From: JBICIG01 sp043101605
GTDB taxonomy: Bacteria; Planctomycetota; Phycisphaerae; Phycisphaerales; UBA1924
DNA: 64,000 nucleotides
Assembly (NCBI GenBank): GCA_043101605.1
Contig: JBICIG010000017.1
Coordinates: 7,151-71,150, forward strand
Direction of reading: 5' to 3'
Shown: in pieces, positions 38,316 to 46,363 of the stretch
Layout of the letters: each line of letters opens with the position of its first letter
How positions within the stretch are numbered: the stretch's first letter is position 1
The notes under the pieces: generated by a model
Database searches by the model: none
Seen by the model: the letters and a program-made list of their open reading frames with translations, nothing else
Told to the model about the DNA's origin: nothing
Position numbers and translations under genes: made by a program

Positions 38316-39527
38316 GTGTTCATCCCCATCGGGACAGATCGGGCGCTCCGCCGACCGGCGCGGGTCACGCACTGGCTGATCGGGCTGAATGTCCTGATCT
38401 TCCTGGCGACCACGGCGCTGGACCGGTTCAACCCGGAGCTGCACGCATCGGTCTATGAGGCGCTGTGGATCACGGGGGGGAGCGGGTTCCGCCCGTGGCA
38501 GCTGATCTCGAGCGCGTTCCTGCACGGGGGGCTGCTGCACCTGCTGGGGAACATGCTGTTCCTGTGGACCTTCGGGCCCAACCTCGAGGACAAGCTGCGG
38601 CGGGCGGGGTACCTGGCGTTCTATCTGCTGGCGGCGTCGGCGTCGGCGGGGCTGCACGCCCTGTTCGAGGATGCGCCGGCGGTCGGGGCGTCCGGGGCGA
38701 TCGCGGGCGTGACCGGGGCGTACCTGATCATGTTCCCGCGGACGATGATCCGGGTGCTGGTGTTCTTCTTCATCATCGGGGTGTTCGCGATCCAGGCGTG
38801 GTGGTTCATCGCGTTCCAGATCGCGTGGAACCTGCTGTCGTTCGGGGTCGGGGCGGACCGGGGCGTGGCGTTCCTGGCGCACCTGGGCGGGTACGGTTTC
38901 GGGATCGCGGTGGCGATGGTGCTGCTGGGGCTGCGCATCGTGCCGCGCGAGCCGTACGACCTGTTCACCGCGTTCAGCCAGGCACGCCGCCGGGAGGCGC
39001 TTCGGCAGGCGCACGAGATCGCCGAGCGGCGGCAGCGGCGACTGTCGCAGGGCGAGGCGCGGCGGGACCCGCGGGCCGAGGCCCGGGCCGACAAGCTCGC
39101 CGAGGCGCGCGGGGCGGTGAACTCGGCGATGGCGCGGGGGGACCTGGACCTGGCGCTGTCGCGCTACCGCGACCTGCTCGAGGAGTTCGGCGCCAAGGAC
39201 GCGACGCTGGCGCGGCAGACGCTCGCGGACCTGGCGGCGCACGCGACGCGCGTCGGCGAGCACGCGCTGGCGGCGACGGCGTACGAGAAATTCCTCGAGC
39301 GCTATTCCAGCGACCGCGAGGCGCCGGTGGTGCGCGTGATGCTCGGGCTGATCAACGCGCGGTACCTCAACGACCCGGTGCGGGCCGGGGTGCTGCTCAA
39401 CGAGGCGCGGGCGTCGGGGCTGCTCGACGAGGGGCACGCGCGGATCGCCGATGCGCTGCTCGAAGAGCTCGGCGGGGCGGCGGCGGAGCCCGCGCGGGAC
39501 GCGGGCGAGGAGAAGAGCCATGGCTGA
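38316..39527 (+). CDS. Rhomboid intramembrane serine protease with C-terminal TPR-like region
   Basis: Cleaves transmembrane substrates within the membrane. The six-helix core has the dyad Ser126 (VGASGAIAG) and His189 (LAHLGGYGFG), with Asn79 (LLGNM) for the oxyanion hole. Between them an Arg/Phe-rich cytoplasmic loop follows LIMFPRTMIRVL. The C-terminal 190 residues are soluble and helical with repeat-like segments (ALSRYRDLLEEFGAKD, ALAATAYEKFLERYSSD), a TPR-like fusion seen in planctomycete rhomboids. GTG 38316 is the start. Its last 8 bases overlap trpF. Confidence 0.92.
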   Translation: MFIPIGTDRALRRPARVTHWLIGLNVLIFLATTALDRFNPELHASVYEALWITGGSGFRPWQLISSAFLHGGLLHLLGNMLFLWTFGPNLEDKLRRAGYLAFYLLAASASAGLHALFEDAPAVGASGAIAGVTGAYLIMFPRTMIRVLVFFFIIGVFAIQAWWFIAFQIAWNLLSFGVGADRGVAFLAHLGGYGFGIAVAMVLLGLRIVPREPYDLFTAFSQARRREALRQAHEIAERRQRRLSQGEARRDPRAEARADKLAEARGAVNSAMARGDLDLALSRYRDLLEEFGAKDATLARQTLADLAAHATRVGEHALAATAYEKFLERYSSDREAPVVRVMLGLINARYLNDPVRAGVLLNEARASGLLDEGHARIADALLEELGGAAAEPARDAGEEKSHG

Positions 39528-40161
39528 TCGGACGCGGGTGAAGATCTGCGGGATCCGCGACGCGGAGACGGCGTGGGCGGCGTCGGACGCGGGAGCGGAC
39601 GCGATCGGGCTGGTGTTCGTCGAGAAGTCGCCGCGGTACATCGATCCCGAGGCGGCGGCGGAGATCCTGTTCAACCTGCCGCCGATGCTGACCGCGGTGG
39701 GGCTGTTCCAGAACCACTCGCTGGACGCGTTTCTCGAGATCGAGGCGGTCTGCCCGACGCCGATGACGCAGTTGCACGGGAGCGAGCCCGAGAAGCTCGT
39801 CAGCCAGTGCGGCCCGGGCGTGATCAAGAGCGTGCGGTTCGACGCTGCGACGATCGAGGGGGAGCTGACGCGGTGGGACGCGGTCGGCGAGGTCGACGCG
39901 ATTCTCGTGGATGGCTCGGCCGGGGGCGAGGGGACGGCGTTCGACTGGACGGGGCTCGCCGAGGCGATCGGGCGGACGGGGATCGGCAAGCCGATCATCC
40001 TTGCGGGGGGGCTCGAGCCCGGGAATGTGGGCGCCGCGATCCGCGCGGTGCGGCCCTTTGCGGTTGATGTTTCCAGCGGCGTCGAGCGCGAGCGCGGCGT
40101 GAAGGACTTGGGACTGATCGAAGCGTTCTGCCGGGCGGTGCGCGTCGCGGACGCGGGCTGA
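39520..40161 (+). CDS. trpF: Phosphoribosylanthranilate isomerase
   Basis: Third step of tryptophan synthesis (Amadori rearrangement of PRA). A 213-residue TIM barrel with VKICGIRDAE and its catalytic Cys at the start, DAIGLVFVEKSPRYI, TQLHGSEP, the catalytic Asp in AILVDGSAGGEG, and the phosphate loop ILAGGLEPGNV and VDVSSGVE. It is translationally coupled to the rhomboid gene; no other trp gene is present, so trp genes are scattered in this genome. It is convergent with aroK. Confidence 0.95.
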   Translation: MADRTRVKICGIRDAETAWAASDAGADAIGLVFVEKSPRYIDPEAAAEILFNLPPMLTAVGLFQNHSLDAFLEIEAVCPTPMTQLHGSEPEKLVSQCGPGVIKSVRFDAATIEGELTRWDAVGEVDAILVDGSAGGEGTAFDWTGLAEAIGRTGIGKPIILAGGLEPGNVGAAIRAVRPFAVDVSSGVERERGVKDLGLIEAFCRAVRVADAG

Positions 40162-40177
40162 TCTCGGGCTCGGGTCG

Positions 40178-40723
40178 TCACGCGAGGGCATCGAACCAAG
40201 CGAGAACCGACTCGGCGTCCGCGTCGGCGTCTGTGGTCGATTCGAGCGTCAGGTCGGCCAGATCGCGGTAGAGCGGGTCGCGCGCGGCGTGGAGATCGGT
40301 GATCTCTTCGAGCACGCCCTTGCCGGTGAGCGAGGGGCGGTTGTCGAGGTCGGTCCGGGCGAGGCGGTCGGCGAGGGTTTGCGGGGGCGCGGCGAGATAG
40401 AGGACGCGGGCGCGGCCGGCGTCTCGTTCGCGGCGGAGCAGGGCGGCGGCGCCGGGGGCGGTGGGGGTGCCGCCGCCGAGCGCGAGGACCTGGTCGGGGG
40501 CGAGCAGCGATTCCTTGAGCGCCTGGAACTCGGCGAGGCGGAAGGGAGTCTCGCCGAGCGTGCGCAGGGCGGTCGCGGCGTCGGGCATGGCGAGCAGGCC
40601 CGGGGTGATGTCGTCGAGGTCGATGAGTCGGCGGCCGAGGGCCGCCGCGAGGGCGCGGCCGAGCGTGGACTTGCCCGACCCTCGGAGCCCGATGAGCACG
40701 AGGTTGACGCGGGTGGGAGCCAC
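40178..40723 (-). CDS. aroK: Shikimate kinase
   Basis: Phosphorylates shikimate in the chorismate pathway. The 181-residue P-loop protein has Walker A GLRGSGKST, the substrate Asp pair in RLIDLDDITPG, GGGTPTAP for shikimate binding and the lid RTDLDNRPSLTG. It starts at GTG 7 bases after the efp stop on the same strand, so the two are probably one operon. Convergent with trpF, another aromatic-pathway gene. Confidence 0.93.
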   Translation of the reverse strand: MAPTRVNLVLIGLRGSGKSTLGRALAAALGRRLIDLDDITPGLLAMPDAATALRTLGETPFRLAEFQALKESLLAPDQVLALGGGTPTAPGAAALLRRERDAGRARVLYLAAPPQTLADRLARTDLDNRPSLTGKGVLEEITDLHAARDPLYRDLADLTLESTTDADADAESVLAWFDALA

Positions 40724-40730
40724 CGCGGGA

Positions 40731-41294
40731 TCAGTCTTCCTTGACGCGGGAGATGTAGGAGCCGTCCTCGGTGGAGACCTTGATCTTCTCGCCGGTGGCG
40801 ATGAAGGGGGGGACGCGGGTCTTGAGCCCGGTCTCGCAGGTGGCTTCCTTGAGCTGGTTGGTGGCGGTCGCGCCCTTGATGCCCGGGGGGGTGTCGGTGA
40901 TGACGAGCTCGACGGCGGCGGGGAGCTCGATGGTCACGGGCTTGTCGTCGTGCATGAGGACGGTCAGCGAGGTGTTGGGGGCGAGGTAGAGCAGGGCGTC
41001 GCCGAGGATGTTCTCGCTGAGGATGTGCTGCTCGTAGTCCTCGAGGTCCATGAAGGTGGCGCCGTCGGTGCCGGTGTAGAGGAACTCCATGGTGCGGCGG
41101 TCGAGGGTGGCACCGTCGATGGTGTCGGTGGAGTTGAAGCGTTTCTCGGTGATGCCGCCCTGGGCGATGTCGCGGAGCTTGGCCTGGACATACGCGGGGC
41201 CCTTGCCGGGCTTGACATGCTCGGTCTTGGTGCAGACGAGGAGCCGGCCGTCGAGGTTGATCGCGATGCCGGGCTTGAGGTCGTTGGCCTTCAT
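40731..41294 (-). CDS. efp: Elongation factor P
   Basis: Relieves ribosome stalling at polyproline. The 187-residue protein has the three beta-barrel domains of EF-P. The tip loop reads VKPGKGPAYVQ, with Lys31 at the position that is lysylated or otherwise modified in other bacteria; a following Pro-Ala rather than Gln-Ala is common outside Enterobacteria. The C-terminus ends KVSTEDGSYISRVKED, close to the family signature. ATG 41294 aligns with known N-termini (MKANDLKPG). Confidence 0.96.
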   Translation of the reverse strand: MKANDLKPGIAINLDGRLLVCTKTEHVKPGKGPAYVQAKLRDIAQGGITEKRFNSTDTIDGATLDRRTMEFLYTGTDGATFMDLEDYEQHILSENILGDALLYLAPNTSLTVLMHDDKPVTIELPAAVELVITDTPPGIKGATATNQLKEATCETGLKTRVPPFIATGEKIKVSTEDGSYISRVKED

Positions 41295-41487
41295 GGGTCG
41301 TGTCTCGGGGATGGCGGCACGGGCCGCCCGGATGTCGAGGGCCCCGGCGCGTCCGGGCTGGTTCGGTTCGGAGCGGCGGGCCGATCCCGCCTGACCTCCG
41401 CGAGCGGCATGGTAGGCTCGACGAGGATCGTGAAACCCGATCCGAGCGGGGGGCGAACGATCGACGACCCAGCAGGGAGGAACAGCC

Positions 41488-42597
41488 ATGCGCCGCGACG
41501 ACCAATCCATCTCGACCGGATCGCCCGCCAAAGCTCGAACGGGGCGGCGGGCGTTCCTCGCGTCCTCGGCCGGGTTCGCCGGGGCGGCGCTCGCGGGCGT
41601 CGGCGGACTGGGCGCGGTCGCGTCGGCCCGCCCGGCGCGAGGCCGGGCGATGCGTCCGGCGCGGCGAGGGGCTGCGGGGCTGGCCGGCTCGGGGCTGTTC
41701 GGGTGGGAAGCCCGCGGCAAGGGCGTCTTCGCGTCGGCGGGGGAGCCCACGACCGGTGGCAACAGCCTGGTCGTGGTGGGCGGGGACGCGTCGCTGCTGG
41801 TGGACTCCAAGTTCGCGTCGCTCTCGCCGCTGCTGCGGGAGGAGGCCGAGGGGCTCGGAGCGGCGCCCTTGAAGTACCTCGTGAACACCCACCATCACGC
41901 GGACCATTCCGGCGGGAACCAGGCGTTCGGCGAGGGCGTGGAGATCGTGGCGTACGGCCCGGCGACCGAGCGGATCCGCGGGCAGCACGAGCGATACCTC
42001 GGGCAGCTCCGCGGGGCGGCCAACCAGGTCGCCCAGGCGGGCGGAACCGAGGCGCAGCGGGCGCGGGCGCTCGAACTGGCCGAGCCGTTCGTGGAATCGC
42101 CGCCGGCCGCCGAGGCGTGGGTGCCGACGCGGACGCTCCGTGATCCGTCGACGACGCTGCAGCTTGGTGGGCTGAGCGTCGAACTCCGGCACATCGGGCT
42201 GAACGCGCACACCGACAACGACCTGGTGGTCTTCGTGCCCGAGCGGAATGTGCTGCACACGGGCGACCTGGTCTTCCATGGCTTGCACCCGTTCTTCGAT
42301 CCGTCGGCCAACTGCTCGTGCATCGGATGGATCGCGACCCTGAGCAAGCTGCTGGGGATGTGCGACGGGGAGACGGCGGTCGTGCCCGGGCACGGGGCGA
42401 TGGGCGACCGCCGGGTGATCGAGGGGCAGATCGCGTACCTCGCCCAACTGCACGAAGCGGTCGGGCGGGAGGTCCGCAGGGGCACGCCCAAGGAAGAGGT
42501 CCAGAGCATGTCCTGGGCGTTCATGGACGGGCTCGGGTTCGAGCAGATCCGGGGGCGGGCGATCGGGGCGGTGTACGACGAGATCGCCGGCGGCTGA
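41488..42597 (+). CDS. Tat-exported MBL-fold metallo-hydrolase
   Basis: The 369-residue protein has a twin-arginine signal (GRRAFLASSAGFAGAALAG, RR at 20-21) and a metallo-beta-lactamase fold: zinc motif HHHADH at 135-140, VLHTGDLVFHG and VVPGHGAMG. The combination resembles SoxH/quinoprotein-associated and lactonase-type MBL proteins; the substrate is not predictable. Tat export suggests folding with metal before secretion. It begins about 190 bases from the divergent efp gene. Confidence 0.9.
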   Translation: MRRDDQSISTGSPAKARTGRRAFLASSAGFAGAALAGVGGLGAVASARPARGRAMRPARRGAAGLAGSGLFGWEARGKGVFASAGEPTTGGNSLVVVGGDASLLVDSKFASLSPLLREEAEGLGAAPLKYLVNTHHHADHSGGNQAFGEGVEIVAYGPATERIRGQHERYLGQLRGAANQVAQAGGTEAQRARALELAEPFVESPPAAEAWVPTRTLRDPSTTLQLGGLSVELRHIGLNAHTDNDLVVFVPERNVLHTGDLVFHGLHPFFDPSANCSCIGWIATLSKLLGMCDGETAVVPGHGAMGDRRVIEGQIAYLAQLHEAVGREVRRGTPKEEVQSMSWAFMDGLGFEQIRGRAIGAVYDEIAGG

Positions 42598-42706
42598 AGG
42601 GCGAACGGTTCGGATCCCCACGCGTACGATTGAGTGAACGCCGCATCCGGCGGCGGGCGCTCGGCGTTTGCCGGGCGCACACTCCCAGACGCGAGAGGGA
42701 TCGGTC

Positions 42707-44095
42707 ATGATGACCGCGGCGACGATCAACGAGGCGAAGTTTGTGTGGGAACCCCAGCCGGCCGGGCAGGCGTTGGTGAACGAGTTGCTCGGGCGGTTCC
42801 TGGCCGAGTGCGCGCAGACGCGTGACCTGGTCGAGCGCATGAAGGCACAGGCCGGGACGCGTTTGTTCGACTGGATCGATCATCTGCGCGTGCCGGCGGG
42901 CGATCAGATCCGTGCGATGCTGCGCGAGGTCGGGTTCGTGAATCGCCCGGTGCCCGGCGCGGCCGAGCGGTATGTGCACGAGGGCGCGACCTTCGCGCCG
43001 ATCATTCTGACCCAGAGCCCGGTGATGACGCTGGGGATCAAGGTCGATTCGGTCGCGGACTTCGCCGCGGCCCAGCAGCTCAGCGACGATCAGCCGATTA
43101 TCGGCGAGCCGATGAGCCCGCTGCGGTTCGTGGTCGCGTTCCGCACGGAGAAGACCGAACTGGTTGCGGTGGAACGGCACGGGCACCGCGGGTTCAGCGT
43201 GCCGACCTACGACGCCGAGCGCGCGGTCGCGGCGATGAAGCACCTCGAGGCGTTCCGGCGTCGGCGCCGGACCTGGCCCAGCGAGGAACAGGCATTCGAC
43301 CACGCCAAGTTCCTGGCGAGCGAGGCGATCGCGGTCCTGGGGAGGGACTTCGCGTGCGACCTGGTCTTCGCGGCCGAGCGTGATTACTGGATGCGCCGCA
43401 ACACCGCGGCCCGCGTGCAATACGCCCGGCAGAGCTCGCTCGGGCTGGGCTGGGCGAACCACGACCACCATACCTTTCGGTCCACGCGGCGAAACTTCCA
43501 CCGGCTGATCGAGCTGCTGGAGATGCTCGGGTTCTTCTGCCGCGAGCGGTTCTACGCCGGGGCCGAGGCGGGTTGGGGCGCGCAGGTGCTCGAGCAGCCC
43601 GAGACGCGGATCGTGATCTTCGCGGATGTTGATCTCGCCGAGGAAGAGGTGCAGGGCGACTTTGCGCACGAGGGGCTGACCGGGTTCGCGCCGGGGCGGA
43701 ACACGCTCGGCACGGTGGGGCTGTGGTGCGCGCTCCACGGCGAATCGGCGCTCGAGGGCGGGCTCCATCACCTCGAGTGCGAGTTCGATCACGAGGCGCT
43801 GACCGACCAGCTCGGGCGGAGCGGCATCGGGATGATGGCGCGCTTCACCGACTTCCCGTTCCTCAAGCAGGCGTTCACCGAGGGCGAGCGCTGGCCGGTC
43901 AAGGAAGAGCGGCTGCGGTCGCTGCTGGACGCCGGGCACATCACGCCCGAGCAGGCCGAGGCATTCCGCAGGAACGGCGCGATCGGCTCGCACCTGGAGA
44001 ACCTGGAGCGCAACGACGGGTACAAGGGCTTCAACCAGCGAGGCGTGAGCGACATCATCCAGCGGACCGATGCGCGTCGGCAGGTGATGGCCTGA
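42707..44095 (+). CDS. Unrecognised 462-residue soluble protein, possibly VOC-fold metalloenzyme
   Basis: No family could be named with confidence. Features: a helical N-terminus; a central WANHDHHTFRSTRRNFHRL with four clustered metal-ligand candidates; RFYAGAEAGWGAQVLEQPET followed by a beta-strand (RIVIFADVDLAEEEV), a pattern reminiscent of vicinal-oxygen-chelate dioxygenase halves; a second His/Glu cluster at GLHHLECEFDHEAL; and a charged helical C-terminus. No signal peptide or membrane helix is present. ATG 42707 follows GAGAGGGA. It is convergent with mqnC and about 110 bases after the MBL gene. Confidence 0.75.
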   Translation: MMTAATINEAKFVWEPQPAGQALVNELLGRFLAECAQTRDLVERMKAQAGTRLFDWIDHLRVPAGDQIRAMLREVGFVNRPVPGAAERYVHEGATFAPIILTQSPVMTLGIKVDSVADFAAAQQLSDDQPIIGEPMSPLRFVVAFRTEKTELVAVERHGHRGFSVPTYDAERAVAAMKHLEAFRRRRRTWPSEEQAFDHAKFLASEAIAVLGRDFACDLVFAAERDYWMRRNTAARVQYARQSSLGLGWANHDHHTFRSTRRNFHRLIELLEMLGFFCRERFYAGAEAGWGAQVLEQPETRIVIFADVDLAEEEVQGDFAHEGLTGFAPGRNTLGTVGLWCALHGESALEGGLHHLECEFDHEALTDQLGRSGIGMMARFTDFPFLKQAFTEGERWPVKEERLRSLLDAGHITPEQAEAFRRNGAIGSHLENLERNDGYKGFNQRGVSDIIQRTDARRQVMA

Positions 44096-44116
44096 CCAGG
44101 CCACGGGCGGCGAGGC

Positions 44117-45538
44117 TTACTTCGCGCTGACCGTCAGTTCCGCCTTGGATTCCTGCTTCTCGGCCTGCACATGCAGGCGCTGGGCGCGGTGGGCGGACCA
44201 GTCCTTGACGACGCGGTCGGGGCTGTCCGGGCCGTCGTGGATGCGGAGGATGTCGTAGCGGTTGTCGCGCTGGGCGGGGACAAAGCCCGCGTCTCGGACG
44301 AGGCGGTTGAGCACGGCTTCGTCGAGGCAGTAGGTCGTGCCGGCGCTGGAGACGACATTCTCCTCCATCATCACGCTGCCCATGTCGTTAGCGCCGTAGA
44401 AGAGCGCCATCTGCCCGATGTGCGGGCCCATGGTCACCCAGCTCGAGCCGATCGAATAGACATTGTCGAGCATCAGGCGGCTGATCGCCTGCGTGCGGAG
44501 GTACTCGCTCGAACCGGCCATGCGGATGCGCCGGCCGAACTCCGCGTGCGCCTTCGGATCGCCCGTGCCTTCGAGATCCGCGACGACATCGCCCGGGAAC
44601 GGGCCCTCGTCGCCGTCGCGTGCGCCCCAGTCGGGCACGCGACCGAGCGGCGTGTTCTCGCGCTGGAAGGGCCAGGAGATGAACGCCTTGTAGTGGCCCA
44701 TCGGCGTTTCGGTCCGCTTCGACTCGGCGAGCACGCGGTCCTGCCAGCGGCGGACGAGCGCCATGTGGTGCACGCGGTCGGCGTACCCCTCAATGTGCCC
44801 GAACATCATCGTGGCGCTGGTGAAGAGCCCGAGCGTGTGCGCGACATACATGCAGGTCAGCCACGCGTCGGCGTCGCACTTGCCGAGCCCGATCTTGCGG
44901 CGGACGGGATGGCTGAAGATCTCGCCCCCGCCGCCGGGCAGCGAGTCGAGCCCCGCGTCGACGAGCTTCTCCATCACCCAGCGGATCTTCGCTTCGAGCG
45001 AATCGCCCGGAGGGTTGAAGAACTCGACGAACTCGATGAACTCCGGCGGGCTGAACGCGTGGACATGCACGCCCGGGAACTTGTCCTTGATCGAGTGCAG
45101 CAGGTCGATGTACCAGCCGAGGGGCAGGGCGGGGTTCATGCCGCCCTGCATGAGGATCTGCGTGCCGCCGATCTCGACGAGCTCGGCGATCTTGTCGTGG
45201 ATCGCGCCCGGATCGAGGGTGTACGAGTCGTGGTCGGTCGCGTCGCGGCGGAAGGCGCAGAAGGTGCACTTGGCGGTGCAGACATTGGTGTAGTTGATGT
45301 TGCGGTCGATGACATAGGTGCGGAGCGTGTTGCCGTGGATCTGTCGGCAGCGTGCGTCGGCCCATCGGCCGAGTTCGAGCAGCGGCATGTCGCGGAAGAG
45401 CTCGAGCCCCTGCGCCGGGGTGAGCCGGGCCTCGCCTCGCACGACTGCCGAGAGCAGACCGGCATCCCGGGCCGGGAGGTCCGGAAACTCCGGGAGGGAG
45501 GGATTGGCAATCGGCGATCGTTCGGCGATTTCAATCAT
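44117..45538 (-). CDS. mqnC: Radical SAM cyclic dehypoxanthinyl futalosine synthase
   Basis: Makes the cyclic precursor in the futalosine route to menaquinone. The 473-residue protein has the cluster motif CTAKCTFC preceded by the MqnC-specific IDRNINYTNV (MqnE has a different lead). GGTQILMQGGMNP, HVHAFSPPEF and LPGGGGEIF follow, all family blocks. The C-terminus is longer than usual by about 60 residues and lysine-rich. No other mqn gene is in the window, although the amidohydrolase at 7231 could supply the deaminase step. Menaquinone fits the caa3 chain at the left end. Confidence 0.92.
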   Translation of the reverse strand: MIEIAERSPIANPSLPEFPDLPARDAGLLSAVVRGEARLTPAQGLELFRDMPLLELGRWADARCRQIHGNTLRTYVIDRNINYTNVCTAKCTFCAFRRDATDHDSYTLDPGAIHDKIAELVEIGGTQILMQGGMNPALPLGWYIDLLHSIKDKFPGVHVHAFSPPEFIEFVEFFNPPGDSLEAKIRWVMEKLVDAGLDSLPGGGGEIFSHPVRRKIGLGKCDADAWLTCMYVAHTLGLFTSATMMFGHIEGYADRVHHMALVRRWQDRVLAESKRTETPMGHYKAFISWPFQRENTPLGRVPDWGARDGDEGPFPGDVVADLEGTGDPKAHAEFGRRIRMAGSSEYLRTQAISRLMLDNVYSIGSSWVTMGPHIGQMALFYGANDMGSVMMEENVVSSAGTTYCLDEAVLNRLVRDAGFVPAQRDNRYDILRIHDGPDSPDRVVKDWSAHRAQRLHVQAEKQESKAELTVSAK

Positions 45539-45686
45539 TACTGAAACTATACCGTGTCAAGACTTGGTTGGCGAGGGAATCAGGTCCGAAATCGATGGTC
45601 CCGCGGCGGATCAAAGCGCACCTTGAGATCGGCTTGGGACCACCCTCGCCGGATCGGCGGCCCACGAGGACCCGGGGAGGATCGCG

Positions 45687-46310
45687 ATGCGGGCGGAACT
45701 TGGAGCGGCGGTGGTCGGGTCGGTCTTGCTCGCGGCGACTCCGGGGGCCCACGGCATCGAGCGGATCGGGTTCACCTTCGACGAGGCGCCGTCGACCATC
45801 GGCGGTTTCGGTGGCAGCGGGGCGGCGCAGACCTTCCGCGTCGCCGAGGGCGGGACGCTCAAGTCGCTGGAATTCTGGATGTGGTCCGTGGTTCCGCCGC
45901 GCGACCCGCCGCCCGCGTTCGATCTTGAGATCTACCACTGGAACGGGACCGACATCGGCGCGGAGATCTGGTCGGCGCGTGTGGATTCGCTGCCCATCCT
46001 GGCACAGGGCACGACGGCGACGCAGCAGAACACCAGCACGCTTCTCTCGACCGGGATGGTCGACATCCCCGCGGGGGACTTCCTGATCTGGTGGCATGTG
46101 ACCGGCTCGGGCTTCTCTGCGCCGCTGATCCGCTATTCACCCGCCAACGCCTACGCCGACGGGCGCGCGCTGACGCGTGGCTCGGGCAGTTGGGTTTCGC
46201 TCGGCAGCGTGAACAACGATCTTGCGTTCATTGTCGAAGTGGTGCCCGCGCCCTCCGGTGCCGCGGTGCTGGGGATGGGTGCTTTGGCGGCACTGCGGCG
46301 TCGGCGCTGA
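45687..46310 (+). CDS. Secreted protein with PEP-CTERM-like sorting signal
   Basis: The 207-residue protein has a short signal peptide (AAVVGSVLLAATPGAHG) and a beta-rich middle (GFTFDEAPSTIGGFGGSG, LEFWMWSVVPPRDPP, DLEIYHWNGTDIG) of unknown function. It ends VVPAPSGAAVLGMGALAAL followed by four Arg: a Pro-Ala-Pro variant of the PEP motif, a hydrophobic helix, and a basic cap. Such proteins are sorted by exosortase-type systems and abound in Planctomycetota. No exosortase gene is in the window. Confidence 0.78.
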   Translation: MRAELGAAVVGSVLLAATPGAHGIERIGFTFDEAPSTIGGFGGSGAAQTFRVAEGGTLKSLEFWMWSVVPPRDPPPAFDLEIYHWNGTDIGAEIWSARVDSLPILAQGTTATQQNTSTLLSTGMVDIPAGDFLIWWHVTGSGFSAPLIRYSPANAYADGRALTRGSGSWVSLGSVNNDLAFIVEVVPAPSGAAVLGMGALAALRRRR

Positions 46311-46363
46311 TCGTCGGCGGCTTCGCACGGACTTGATCGTCGGCGAGCGGTTTTGGCGAAGGA

